DNA of 64,000 bases from assembly GCF_024679095.1 (NCBI RefSeq), contig NC_066520.1, positions 12,844,709-12,908,708 of the forward strand. Reading direction: 5' to 3'. This stretch comes from Eriocheir sinensis. Its lineage: Eukaryota > Arthropoda > Malacostraca > Decapoda > Varunidae. This document shows, in pieces, positions 1 to 35,499 of the stretch (positions are counted from its first letter, which is position 1; each line of letters opens with the position of its first letter). Position numbers and translations under genes: made by a program. Below the pieces are notes generated by a model that did not search any database, was not told the DNA's origin, and saw only the letters and a program-made list of their open reading frames with translations.

Positions 1-2385
1 TGCCGGCAAACACCCTAATGCTGATACCACACCTGCTCGGGCCAGGCATCCACGCCACATCAGGGCGACAGAGATCAGTGTTAAGGGTCCCCGACGATAG
101 CGTATACAGCGTGCTTTGCCACTCTGCTAAGTGACGCTAATGTCTTGTGGTGTGAAAGGCGGGCCATTGAGCTCCGTAGCCACCCTGACTTGCTCCCCTT
201 TTGCCTCCTTGCCTTCGTAGCGTCTACAGAACGTTAAGGGGACGAAACTTGGCGTGATTATGGTATAGTTGGGCAGGAGTAATGAACTCTGGGTAAAAAA
301 TGCGTAGAGTGGAGGACATGTAGAGAAAACACCTCCCTTTCAACGCCATTCTTAGCGGCTCGTATCGTTGTGGGTGTGTTCCAGGGTGGGCTGCGGGGCG
401 CGTGCTGCATGCCTACTGCACGGACTGACTGTGGTGCGCCGCGGAGGACCTTTGTGCTGCGTGACCGTCCAGCAATGATCTTGAGCTCGTTTTACTTGAG
501 TTTCTACAAATAGTTTATGTTTATTGGCTTGGCTGTTGGCTTTTTTTGTGTGCGTGGTTGGGCTGATAAAGCGTGACGTGAGGAGGGGCCGAGTGGCTTT
601 GTGGTGCGTTGTTCGGCTCGTGACCGAAAGGTTGCGAGTTCGATCCTGACTCACGGCGGCTTCTTGGTGAGAGGAAGCGTCCTCTTGTAACTGGCAGATT
701 TGTTTGGATTTAGCCAAGGTCCTTTCTTTAGACCTTGGTTTTAGCCACCTAGTTGAGTGGGATTAGTTTTCTTTTTCTCGTGGGTTACCGTGTTTCCGTG
801 TGGCGCCTCTGAGGTGCCTGTCGTGGCGGAGCGTTACCGTGAGCCGTGTGCGTACCAGCAACACAAACACCACCCGTGAAATGATGTAAAGAATTCTGCC
901 CTGTTATTCTCCCCCTCTCGTGTGTCGAGTTCCCTGGTTTCATTTTACTTCCCCTCCATTGAGTCCAGCTCCTCGCCCCCCGAGACGCAGGAAGTGCAAC
1001 ACGCCTGCGCCTTTGCGTGAGAATTCATATGATAGGTGAGGATAGTGCGTCGGTGTGAGGGAACGTGATGCAGTGAGTCAGCGTTGAACAAAAAATTGAT
1101 TAGGACAGTGGAATGAGGAAGTGTGGAGCTGGTGAGGGCGGGGAAGGGAGCAGACCTGTCACTCACGGAAGCACCGCCACTCTGGCCACTCTGGCCTGAC
1201 GGATTCCCTCGCGTGTGGCGGCCTCGGCGAGTGACGGGGATCCATGAAACACTGCGGTCCAGCTTGGCAGCTTTCGTGTTCATAAACTGTCTCTAATTCT
1301 AATCTCACATAATGTTCATATCTTCAACTCCCCCCATGCACGTGAATGGTGAATAGTGTTGGCCGTGATGATCGTGATGGTGATAATGGTGGTGGTGAGG
1401 CTGGTGTTGTTTTGAATTGGTTGGTTGACTGGTTGGTTGTTGTTGTTGTTGTTATTATTTTTTAGTGCATTTTTTGTTGTTATTGGTGGTGGCTGTGGTG
1501 GTGGTGGTGATGGTGATATGATGATAAATAGAGAGATATGGAGAAAAAACTTATTACTAATTCAAGCTCTTTTTGTGTGTGTTTGTTGTTCTCATTCTCA
1601 TCACTCATTCCCTTCACCTGCGCCTTTGTTCACCTATTACTGTTTACCTCTTACCCTCACTCCACAACCACGAGAACCCATTACCCATTCACTCCACGAC
1701 CACCAGCACTGCCATCACCACCACAACACCTCACCACCACTCACCACCACTCACCCTCACCACATCCTGACCCACTCACTGAAGTCCCTCACCACACATG
1801 TACTCACTGTTTCCCCACGTAAACCTTCCCATGGGACTCTTACTACTCACCGTCACCACAGTCCCTTAACACACACACACGTACATTGGATTAGGTTAGA
1901 TTGGTTGTGGTAGGTTAGGTTAGGTGGATAAGTAGATTGGATTAGATTAGATCGCTTGTGTTAGGTTAGGTTAGTACACACTCAAAAAGTCAATCAATCG
2001 TCGTGTCATTCTTCCTCCTCTTACATTCGTTTCTTTTATTCTCGCTCCTTACCTTTGACCCTTTACTAATCCAACTACTGACCCTACTCATGTTCTCTTC
2101 TTTCTTTTACATTCGTTTTTGTTTTTTTGTTTTTTGTTTTCGCTCCTTACTTTCAACCCTTAACCCTTTCAGTACGGTGACGATGACGAGGGTTAATCCT
2201 CTTCTAAACCTCTTAATCCTCTTCCATTTCCTCTTAATCCTCTTGTAAACCTCTTAACTAACTCAACCACTATTTTACCCATATCCTCTTCTTCCTCTTA
2301 CGTTCACCCTTTTCGTTTCAACTAACCCATGTACCTTCTTACCCATATACTCACGTCGTCTTCCGTCTCCTCCTTCTCCAAGCAG
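1..2385. other. Intron or upstream DNA of the semaphorin gene
   Basis: No exon with semaphorin sequence was found here. It contains one SINE, a T/G-rich and then C/A-rich low-complexity stretch (1370-1880) and short TTAGG-like repeats at about 1905-1975. Confidence 0.6.
582..720 (+). mobile_element. tRNA-derived SINE
   Basis: A-box-like gagtggctttgtgg (591-604) and B-box-like ggttgcgagttcgatcc (630-646) at normal tRNA spacing, with a remnant anticodon stem TTCGG/CCGAA. The T stem does not close, so it is a SINE head and not a tRNA gene. Confidence 0.6.
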
Positions 2386-25371
<22,986 letters not shown>

Positions 25372-28300
25372 GGTGCCTGCTATCCTGAAGTCCTGGCCCC
25401 GTCTCTTCTCTCAAAGGGCCCTCATGTGTCCTACACAGGCCACTTGAGTCTTTGCCTTGACCTAGCTTAGCATATGCCAGAAGCGCACAGAAGGGCCGGC
25501 CATCCGCACCCAGGCCAGTGGCACACGGTAGTGTTCCGCTAATTCTGAGAGTGCCATGCAGCAGGCTCATCTGGCCCCTCTCGCCGCCAGTATTATGTAA
25601 ATACTGTACCACCTTAGTGCCAAGGGACACTTCTGCTCCTCCAGTAAATCTCCTATAATCAAAGTATTCTGTAGCTAGTGTTATGTAAATCAAACTTCTG
25701 GGTCATGAGAGTGCTGGCAATACTCCATTATGACTAGCAAGCATGAGAAGACATAGGGTGTAAGAAGTGACTTAGATTATCTTAGAAACAATATAATGTT
25801 AATATTCTGGAGGTTGTAAGAAAATAAGCACATGACCTTTGATAAAATCTGTCACTGGACAGTAAAATAGTGAAAGAAATTTTATAAGCCAGCAGAACAC
25901 ACTAATGATGATATTCTTGTTTACTGGAAACTTCTTTTAAGAAAGATTTGACAGAACCAGAAATAACCAGCAGCCCAAGGAGATAAATCACACAGCGTTG
26001 GCTGGGGCAGAACTGAAAGTGCACGTTATTTAAGGTGTTGAATAGAGTGCACCTGAAAGGCCTTTCTTTTGATTTATTTCTGTTTTTTTCCTCCTTAAGA
26101 TTAAGCCAAGTGTGAATGAATGATTGTAATTACCAAGGCATTGTATAGCTTCTTGGTTTTTACAGAAAAAAAAGCCACTAACCACAGAATGTATATTGGC
26201 TTTTCTGAGATGGGTCTCACTGACAAGAAAACTGAACCAAAGCACACTGTGGGAATCTTCCTGCTGCAGCCATTAAGGGAGTGCTAGGTCATAGTGTCCC
26301 ATAGTGTGGTACTTTACAGTCTGACAGATGTGAATGTGCAACCCTTGCCCAGTGATCTGGACACTACTGTCACACCTGTATGTATAAGATGCCCTAGTGG
26401 GGATCAGTGACTTCCCTGTTCTTGGCTAGTATATATATGTATGAATATATATACTGACGTATGGCCCGTTCATATTGCTATATTCTCATAGACAATTTTG
26501 CCTGGCATTTCTTCTGTCTCAGACTTAGGATCATTTTTATTTCGACTGAATGAACTGTAAATAGTGTATTAATTGTCTAATGTAGAAGCAGTTATAAGTA
26601 GATGGCAGGATCAATGATTTTTAAGCCTCTGATACTTATTCTTAAAAGCTGATCCCGTCTGTAGCTTGGGTATGACTTTGGTGTAAAACATAATACAGGT
26701 TCATAATTGATGATCTCACAAACATGAACTTACAAGTCATACTTCAACAAATACCCAATGTTGATGAGGGAAGAAAATGGGGAAGTTACATTCCTAGGGA
26801 GATGAAATTTTCCTTAGTATTAAATAGTGTTAATATGCACACTCTAGTGCTAAAAACATTCACAATGATTATTCCACCTAAGTACATGCATAAAACCCCT
26901 TCAATAATTATAGAAAGAAGAACATTGTGTGGTCAAGCATGTGGTGTCAACCGTGTGGCAGAGCTGTGGAGACGTGCAGGACCCATCCTCTCTCACCCAA
27001 CTGGTGGAACTACATTGCCCTTCTGAAGCATTTATATTTGTAACTCAGACAATTTATCAAGTGGCACAAAAGGGGCACAAAGCAGTGGTGCTTTTACATA
27101 ATCTGAATATTATCTTCTCATTTATCAATGAGGGAAAGTAATGAATGAGTTAGTCGTGATTTTTTTTCTGAGAATGCATTAGTCTAGGTATAGGCACTTG
27201 GAAGTAGATGAGAGGAGAAGGCTCGAAAAAGGATATACCTGTGCAAAAAGACACAAAGCAGCTTTTTAAGGCCATTCTAAAGGGTGACTGGTAACACTGG
27301 TTTTCTCAAAGCCAGCTCCTTAGATGAGAATTATCTCAAAGCTACAAATGTAATGACTTTCATATGCTGATGTGTAAAGAGATATTATTATTGAGATTGT
27401 GTTACATTTATTATGAAAATTATTTTACTTGAGCTTGAAACATGGACCATTTAGTTCATAGATAAGTGTGGTCAGTGCATATTATGTCCTCTTTATAAGG
27501 TTATATGTATCTGTTATGAAAGTTGCAATTTCTAGGAAGAGCCAAACAAAATCATATATGCTGATTGACAATTATACTCTTCTAGGAGCCTTTTTGTGGT
27601 GGAGTCTTGAAGGGTATTCCATAATTTATGCATACAGTGCGTTCATTTTAGATCAGACTGTTAAGGCTAGAGGTATGGAAATATTGAGTAAAGAAGATTT
27701 TTTATAAATCACAGTGGTAGAAGAGTTGGTGTACAGCATAGCTTTGTGGTGACTGTAGTGTGGGTTTTGCTTGCGGCTGTAAGGGTGAGGCAGACCTGGT
27801 GTGCAGAGCTCTAGCATAGAGCAGTCACATCCTTTACACCAAATTTCTCCCATAAAATAATAAAAGAAATCACCTAGCCTTTCTCTCCCTCATGTTGATG
27901 GCCGCCAGGGTGGGAGGGGTGGAATGGAGGGCCACCAGAAGCAAGCTTCTGGTCACAAACAGTTTTGTGATTGTTTAATGCTGTGACTTAACTAGGCTTG
28001 TGTTCCGTCAGATACATGTCAGGAATTCTTGTGTTTTTAGAATGATTTCCTCAAACCTTCACGTTAACCGTTCATCTAAAAATATATTATTGTTTAAAAC
28101 TGATTGAGGCCATTTTGCAAAACTGCTGAACAATGTATACTTTCATGTACCTCTTCGAAAAGAAAAAGTTTTTTTTAGAATCTTGATAATGGAAAATTCA
28201 ATATGTAAGTCCTAGCTAGTTGAAATAGCTAGAAATAAAAGTACTAGAAAAATTGTTCACCATCTGCATATTGTTTCTGAAAGTTCTAGTTGCTGTGGGA
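25372..28300 (+). other. Semaphorin 3' UTR and flank
   Basis: Non-coding and AT-rich with no ORF of interest. An AATAAA at 27859-27864 is one possible poly(A) site, giving a UTR of about 2.5 kb; others occur further on. The first 250 bp remain GC-rich like the exon. Confidence 0.5.
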
Positions 28301-29920
28301 AGAAAGTGAGGAGCAAGGCGGGTTAGACCAGTAGCAAAGTGCGTAGTGCTGTTAGTGATGCTTGAGGTGACATGCTGCAGAGGTCAGTGCACAGAGGTCT
28401 GTCATTAAGCTCTGTTAATAAAAGATACTGCACCTGTTTATCTTGACAGCTTAGTTCTTCTCTTGAAAAGGTTTGAGGATAGTATCTAATTTTAGACGTA
28501 CTGAAAGACATTGTCCTAAGGTTGATATCAAGTGGCTGTATTACATCCCATACTGAGTGAGCCATAATATTAATGCATCATGTAGTGGGGGGATGGTTTG
28601 TCACAGCTGTTGCCACACAGTCCATTGCTCATAAGTCAATTTGACAAATTACCTGACCTAAGCCAGTTCAGGGAAGCAACTGGTCCCTCAAGTTACCTCT
28701 GGACCTCCATACCATCAGTACAGACAGGACTGTGTGGAGGTGCTGATAGAACCCATCACCCTCTGTGGCAGCTAATTTGTCATCAAATTTGAGAACATTT
28801 GCATTACATTATACAAGAATTTCCTTTAGGGTTATTTCTTCCACTGGGAGGAATCAGTTCTTGTGTGATAATTAACCCAGCATTTATACGTATTATTTTT
28901 AAAGGCAATAGACATTATCATTAGAGTTGCAAAAATTTAAGGATTAGAGATGCATCAAGTAAACGGTGGCATGGTCAGCCCCCAGCCTCATGTAGCCCCC
29001 CCCACCCCCGCCCTTCCCTGCCCTGCCCTGCCCTCACCCTGCCCTGTAACACCCTCGGCGGCTCCCAACCCCAACCTCCCCATAGGTACATGCTTCCCGC
29101 CCTCCCTCTGCCCCGTGCAGGAACACACCATCATTGTTATAATAAAATGTACATTAAAGAACTCTTTTACTCACATGCATTTTTTTACATACTGTACAGT
29201 GTTCCCTGCAGACATCATTGCTTGCACCACTCAGTACTATACAGACATGCAGGTGAGTGCACCACTCAGGTTTGTTTTACTTAGGTATGCATTCAACAGA
29301 CTCTCCATCCCTTTTCAGGTTGACAGATTTTCTTAATTTATATATTCATTTAATCATATTCAGCCATCAGCCAAGTGTAGGTGATCAGGCCAAGCAACGC
29401 ACTTAGACAAACATTTCTCCACAAAGCACTTGACAACATTCCCTGACATAATTCACAATATTCTGTATCCTTTCAGTGTAATTTTGTTTGCATAAAATTA
29501 TGTCATAATTTTTGCAGAGAATGAAGAGTATTTTCAAACATTAGTTATTTGTTTTAATAACATCAAAGAGACTGAAGTGAATAAAATAAAAGAGATTATT
29601 TATGGAGGAAATTACATTTAAAATCATATGTGAAATAGAATCAAATAATGGAAAAAAGATGTTACCACAAGACAATTTTCATTTATCAGTAAAGTAGGAA
29701 CACCGAGATGCAGAAAGCTCTCGAGACAAAGTGAGTTGGAAAGACAGTTAATACAGAAGTAAAAATCTGAAGTGCTTTATTGTGATTAGATCAGCGCTGA
29801 TGACAACCAGTGAGGTATACATGAAACGAAAGTCATACATTATAAGTCCAAGAAGACAGGGTTAAAAGTCCAAGCAGCCGAGACATGACTGTAGACTGAA
29901 AGTAAGTAAATGTGTACTGT
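28300..29920. other. Intergenic DNA without recognised features
   Basis: AT-rich apart from a C-rich patch of ccctg repeats at 28980-29050. No gene or transposon recognised. Confidence 0.6.
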
Positions 29921-29926
29921 GTAGTA

Positions 29927-30076
29927 CAGAGTCGGACTGGGGTGCTTATGGGGGCCATGCCATCTAGTGGCTGGAGGGGGCTCGGGCCCACAGAAGCTAA
30001 AATATCACTTAGCATGGGTTAAGTCCAGGGGCCCATGTGCCATTGGCACACGGGCACATAGGCCAGTCCGACCCTG
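29927..30076. mobile_element. 150-bp hAT-type MITE
   Basis: Starts CAGAGTCGGACTGG and ends CCAGTCCGACCCTG, imperfect inverted repeats of about 15 bp of the CAGGGTCGGACTGG class. 8-bp flanks GTGTAGTA (29919-29926) and GTGTAGCA (30077-30084) form a target duplication with one mismatch. Confidence 0.85.
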
Positions 30077-30717
30077 GTGTAGCATGCATAAGTAGTGATT
30101 ACCAAGTATCAGTGGTAAAGAAATTAAAGAGAGCAGTGGTCAGATACAGTACCCAGAAATAATTTGACTGCTTAGAATAAAAAAAAATTATAAAGAGTAA
30201 GATGCATGTAGAGAAGGCATGAAAAAGAATTCATGTAAAACTGAAGGACAAAGTCATTTTGAATCCAAAAGAGAAAGGAATTTATTATGTGTTGAAAAGA
30301 AAAAGACATGTGCCTTTTATTTTATTATTTAAGCGACTCTTAGCTTAGCTTTTTTTATTTTTTTGTCACCATGCTGTAACAACTATATTTTCAAACTTTT
30401 AAAAATTCATCACAAGTGAGTGAGTGAATGTTCTCATGAAAGTGGTGTGGACAGATCCCTTATTGGGACAGGCTATGTCCACATCCTGCCCGTCAGAAAA
30501 AAATGATTACCACGGTCTGTCTGTGCGGTCTGCGTTTGTTTGTAGCCACTGTCTGGAACTATCCATATGGCACGTGCTAGAGAAGCAACGTCCTATCTGC
30601 GTTACTCTTCCAGATTTTCTTTTTTTAATAGTTTTTCTAAACACTGTAATAATAAATAGTATCGGCTTGCCTAACTTTTGTTGCAACTTTTCACGTTTCC
30701 TGCACTCATTTGCTTTA

Positions 30718-31645
30718 GGGGAGAGCGGTGATGATTCGGACAGTGGGATGGTCCGGCCATAGCACTTATTGTAAAGTGTATGGGACTGAGTGCCGCGAGA
30801 TTTTGTGTGAATGTGCAAAACTTTGTTACCTTGGCCCTCAAAGGGACAACCACGCCCTCAGAGCTGTTCTTTTCAATGCAAGTCCAATTTTATGTTTTTT
30901 TGCATCTTGTATGTAATATTTTCAGGGTGTATCATAAGCTCTCACTTCAAAAACATGGCAATTAGCGAGATGTAAATTATTTTGGTGACGCAGCGATGCA
31001 CGGCGAAGGTATTGCCGTGAAACACAATCACCCAGCTCTTGTGCTGAAAAAGAGTGTGACCACACATTTGCTTTTTATGGAGTCGTGATGATTCAGACAG
31101 TTGATTTTTTCATTATTTTTATTAAATTTATATCAATTTAAACACTATATAGGTGTTGCAACGGTTATAAAAAGGTTAATTTGGTTGATTTATATTCAGA
31201 TATTATGCTTGTGAGAAGAGAAGGAAGCCATAATACCAATTTTTTTTAGATATTTCTTGTAGTTTTCCTTTTATTTTTTTCCCCTATAAATAATGAGAGG
31301 ATATTTTTGTGGTTATACAAATGTTTTATAGTAGATATAATCTTGTTTATTAGCCAATCAAACTTAAGTTATATAAATATTAAGCCGAGTATTATGAGTG
31401 TCCGTACCATCCCACCTCCCTGGCCGAACCATCACTATGGGTGGGGATGGTACGGACGATTTAGAAACTTGTCTTTCATCACCTACATCTGAAAACTGGA
31501 AATAGCTATGGGTGTCATATTAGCAGCCTAAAGAGCCAAAGGATGAAGGAACATTTTGAGATCAACAAAATTACACTACTTCTTAAACTTTTTTTTCTAA
31601 AAATATTTTTCTAAAAAGTGGCCGAATCATCACCGCTCTCCCCTA
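30718..31645. mobile_element. MITE with AGGGGAGAGCGGTGATGATT ends
   Basis: About 26-bp terminal inverted repeats: AGGGGAGAGCGGTGATGATT at the left and its exact reverse complement at 31622-31645. Related sequence (gtcgtgatgattcagacag) recurs at about 31081, and a hairpin built on GTCCGTACCATCCC lies at 31400-31457. No transposase frame. Confidence 0.8.
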
Positions 31646-31719
31646 CGTGTTCAAACTATTTTCCTTGATGTGCAAGAATTAGGGACAAGGGAAGCTTTGC
31701 CATCAAATTTTAAATAAAC

Positions 31720-31870
31720 AGAGATGGAGGGGTGCGCGCACACGTATTTCTCTTGAAGCCGATTGGCTCGGGTTCTTGGGTCATAACGTATCGGCGCGAT
31801 GATTGGCTCAAGGTGGGACGACCAATCACTGGCCGTTGGTGACTCCATAGACCCCACTCCGCGTTCAGCC
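31720..31870 (+). promoter_or_regulatory. CpG-rich promoter with three CCAAT boxes
   Basis: Inverted CCAAT boxes (gattgg) at 31761-31766 and 31801-31806 and a direct ccaat at 31822-31826 lie within about 65 bp, in a locally GC/CpG-rich stretch surrounded by AT-rich DNA. A GC-rich, ATG-poor segment with a strong splice donor follows. No clear TATA box is seen. This looks like a housekeeping-type promoter on the + strand. Confidence 0.5.
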
Positions 31871-32124
31871 ACCGAGACAGTAGGGCGTGTTTCTCAGTGT
31901 TCCGAAATTGGAAGAAAGCGCTTGCTGTGGTGGCTGCTGCCCTGCCCGACCTCGTCCCGCATAACCTTCAGGGCTCAAGCCTGCCGGAAGGAGAGGGACG
32001 GAGGAGGTTACGGCCGCCCGCTGCCTGCATTGCCCCTGCCTGCTCTTGCTTCATTACTTCTCGTCAACTCGAAACCCGAAGCGAACGACTCAAATGCCAG
32101 GAAATACACCCGGTCACCATCAGG
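31871..32124 (+). other. Candidate non-coding first exon of an unidentified gene
   Basis: GC-rich segment ending in a consensus donor, cagg followed by gtaagt at 32125. It follows the CCAAT-box cluster. Two frames stay open across it but neither has a well-placed ATG, so a 5' UTR exon is more likely than coding. The start is arbitrary. Confidence 0.4.
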
Positions 32125-32569
32125 GTAAGTTTATAACCACAAAGCAATGATTTCTCACCTTCTCAACCTCCTCTGCTGACTATATGCTTGTGCCTTAATT
32201 TACGTACCCTGCCTGATACCTCTAGTTAATCAACCTATAATAGTCTCTTATAATATACAGCCTCTACCTCCGTGTTCCGGTGTAGTAGGAATTAGCTCGC
32301 AGAGGTTGAATTTGCTTACCTTACCTACATTTAATTTCCGCTATCTTTTATAACATGTCCTGTTTCCGGCCTCCAATACATGGCGCAAATATTAGAGCAA
32401 CACTTGGAATCAAGAGAAGGCTTTATAACAAATGAATATGGCAGATTTTAGAAAATTACCTACCCCCCACTGATGTTCACTCAGTTCTTGCTTGTTTGGT
32501 CTGTTGGTCTGTTGTTTTCTTGCGGGCAATATCAAACATCACAAGTGGACAAACTAGAACAAAAACAGG

Positions 32570-32607
<38 letters not shown>

Positions 32608-32699
32608 CGTCTACGTCCCCGAGAGGGTAACAGGTAGGCTAGAGTGATGGCCCATGCTCTCCGAAGTTCATAGAAAATGGGAACTCAACACACAGAAAT

Positions 32700-33010
32700 T
32701 AATCTAAATAGGAATGGGGAGCCGTGATGGGTGAACCTCCTTTCGGGGTACCTCTTTGCCCGACTGGTAAAGGAGTGGTTCTCCCGTTACGCTGGTCGCG
32801 GGTTGGATCCCCGGCGCCGGCAAATCTTTCCTTGTTTGTATTAATTTCTCGTGTGTTTCGTTACACGCGGTGGTCGTGTGGGAGTGTAGTAAAGAGCAAA
32901 TTCTTGCATTTCAACCGAAACTGGCGTCACCTACACTTGAAACATAAAGCCTGCCACCCGGATATAAGACCGACCCGTCGCCACCTACTGCTCCCCGAGT
33001 TAAAATTATT
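32700..33010 (+). mobile_element. tRNA-derived SINE
   Basis: B-box-like cgcgggttggatccccggcg (32798-32817) follows an A-box region (gcccgactggtaaaggagtgg). A poly(T) run at 32571-32605 nearby may be the tail of another copy in opposite orientation. Confidence 0.55.
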
Positions 33011-34070
33011 GTCTCCACTTCCCACAGCCTTTGTGGTTATTTTATTTGTACATGTGTAAATAAGTACAACGCACAGTGTAGCGTAATCATATATACATTG
33101 TCCATGGCCTACAAGAGGCATGGAATTCAACCAGACGATCTCCTCCACGACGCTTCACCCACTCCACTCCATAGCCACCATCAGAGCTAAGTACACTGTA
33201 TTGATTTCCCGTGTGAATTTCGGTCGATTAACATATCCCCGAAATTCCTAAAGTCTATATGTAGCGGATCCGTTATATAGGAAATTGATCTTTGTAACGC
33301 TCCATGCCGGTTCCACATCTAGACCAAGTGAGTATAATTATAGTGTCGTTATTTGGTAGTAGTTGAGGTGAGACCGTGAGGGAGTGTTTAGCCAACTTTG
33401 AAGCGTGTCATCATTATGTATCGGACCAATTCATAATTTGTTCTGTGAAACCCCATTTAATTTTTCTCAATATTTTTGCTCAAACTAGATGAAAACAGAA
33501 ACCAACTTCGAGATTTCACAAACTTATTAAACCACCAATTTCACCGTACCAATTCAATGATGTTTCTTTACTTGCATGTTTAACTTCCACCAATCGGCAC
33601 TAATATGTGTTCACAGCATCCCTATCTTTAACAAGTTTTAGAGCACTGGGTTAATCTAGCTAACAACTGCTTTTAATATACCGAAAAAATAGCATGGGTA
33701 CTGCATAGGATACTTCTTTTGCTTCACATTTGTGAAGGTTTTAGTTACTGGTCATACCAATTTACTGCGTAAACGGATTGATTACGTGGGGGTGCCTTGA
33801 AAATTTCTAGGTCCAGTGTTGTTGTTTGATATGATGGCTTCCTGAGTAGACTGAGCCTCTTAGCTGCCTTATACTACACCACAGAAACTAGTTTCTAAGT
33901 CAGTAATATCCAAAACGCGCATAGATCATAACGATTTCGGACAAAAAAAAACGGTCTTTTAAGAGTTTTACGTTATTTTTTCTATATATTAAAGCAACTA
34001 ATGCCGCAGCTATTTGTATTTTCTAATTTTAAAGGAATACATTCGTGAAATTTTACTACGCGAGGGTGTT
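33010..34070. other. Candidate intron without recognised features
   Basis: AT-rich, between the SINE and the candidate MDGRPD exon. Nothing else supported. Confidence 0.5.
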
Positions 34071-34074
34071 TCAG

Positions 34075-34188
34075 TGGCGGCACCTAACGGCGGGTTCCTT
34101 CCTGAAGTCAGTTGTTTTCAAGCCGCCATAATGGATGGAAGGCCCGACACTCTCACTCCCTCAAAATATCAGTCTACTTCACCTCTCG
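34075..34188 (+). CDS. Candidate first coding exon of an unidentified gene
   Basis: Acceptor gtgtttcag at 34066-34074 and consensus donor gtaagt at 34189. An ATG at 34131 in good context (gccgccataatgg) begins MDGRPDTLTPSKYQSTSPL and runs into the donor in phase 1. The frame is also open upstream of the ATG. Together with the promoter and exon at 31.7-32.1 kb this reads as a gene start, but I found no continuation exon before the next transposons, and I do not recognise the peptide. Confidence 0.4.
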
Positions 34189-34524
34189 GTAAGTGTTAAC
34201 TGAGTATTTAACCTCTTTATTGGTATGCATGTAGGTTGACAAAAGGACCGATTACTATCCCAATACCGGGTCCAACAGTGACACGGGCGTGTCACGTGCG
34301 CTTTGTGATTCGCGGTCACATGAAGCTGTGACAAGCACGTGTCAGAAAACAAACGGATATTGTTCAACGCGCGATAGTGGAGTTTGAGTAAAATGGAGGC
34401 CAGGGTCATACATAGCAGTTGGTAGGTCACTCCCGGGTCAATTAAAACAGCAGGAGCGTCAGTTCTGGATGACAGCTGTCACAAATCTGTTTTATTTTGT
34501 GGTAATGCTTTCTAAGAAGTCCGC

Positions 34525-35083
34525 CTCCCCCTCCACCACCCCAGCCCCCCTACCCCCAAGACAAGCCTGGGGAACTGTGGGGAACCGGGGTTTGGGGTGG
34601 GGGGAAGCCCAAATCACTGAAAAATGGGCTTCCAAAATTTCCCTAGAGAAATCCCTTAATTAAGGAAAATTCCTTGCATGTGGGGGGGTCCAGGGGGGGC
34701 GCAGCCCCCCTTGGTTAGTAGGGGGGTCGAGGGGGGCGAAGCCCCCTCGTTAGCAGGTCGTAAAGTTCGGTTGGAGTAGTTTAAATATGCTCCCCACAAA
34801 AAAAAAAATATTTTCCGGCGCATCATACATGTGGTGGGGTCCAGAAGGGGGCGCAGCCCCCTTTGGTTAGCAGGGGGGCGAGGGGGGCTGTTAGGTTATA
34901 AAGTTAGGACTTTCCTTACTTTCGAGACTTGGGAATTTTCTTTCATTTAGGGATTTTTCTAGGGAAATTTTGGAAGCCCATTTTTCAGTGATTTGGGCTT
35001 CCCCCACCCCAAACCCCGGTTCCCCACAGTTCCCCAGGCTTGTCTTGGGGGGTAGGGGGGACTGGGGTGGTGGAGGGGGAGAA
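34525..35083. mobile_element. Fold-back element with about 150-bp inverted repeats
   Basis: Left arm 34525-34675 and right arm 34927-35083 are near-exact reverse complements, covering the CTCCACCACCCCAG, CAAGACAAGCCTGGGG, AACCGGGGTTTGGGG and AAAATTTCCCTAG stretches. The spacer holds two copies of a direct repeat containing GGGCGCAGCCCCC. Long G runs occur on both strands. No coding capacity. Target duplication unclear. Confidence 0.8.
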
Positions 35084-35499
35084 GTAGTTGTTACCTAGTT
35101 TTACCACCCTCCCAGTCCTCCAGTGCCACAGTTGCCTGCCCTTCAGGAATGGTACGTTTTGCCTTTTACAGACGCAACGGTTCTATATGAGACTCCTCTC
35201 TATGGTTTGATTCAGGTTTTGTTGTTGATGTATTATTTGATTACTCCAAGACATTTCATGTTGGCCACTCTGCCTAACTGATAAATTACGATTCTTGTGT
35301 CAGCAGACCCTTGTTAAATTGGTTTTCTGACTTCCTGCAGACTTAAAAGGGTGTTGGTGTCTGGTGTTCATAGCTCCCCGAGGAAGGTGCATATAGTTGG
35401 GTCCCTCAAGGCTCGGTATTGGGTCACCTTTTCCATATTTATGCCAACCACTCGCTGTCATACATTAGAACTAAATGCAATTGTTTTGCGCCTCCATTG

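Noticed and set aside
582..660. Candidate tRNA gene
   Set aside because: A and B boxes and an anticodon-like stem are present, but the T stem and acceptor stem do not pair; read as a SINE head.
1425..1913. 162-residue ORF rich in His, Thr and Pro
   Set aside because: Low-complexity CA/CC-rich sequence without splice context or any recognisable domain.
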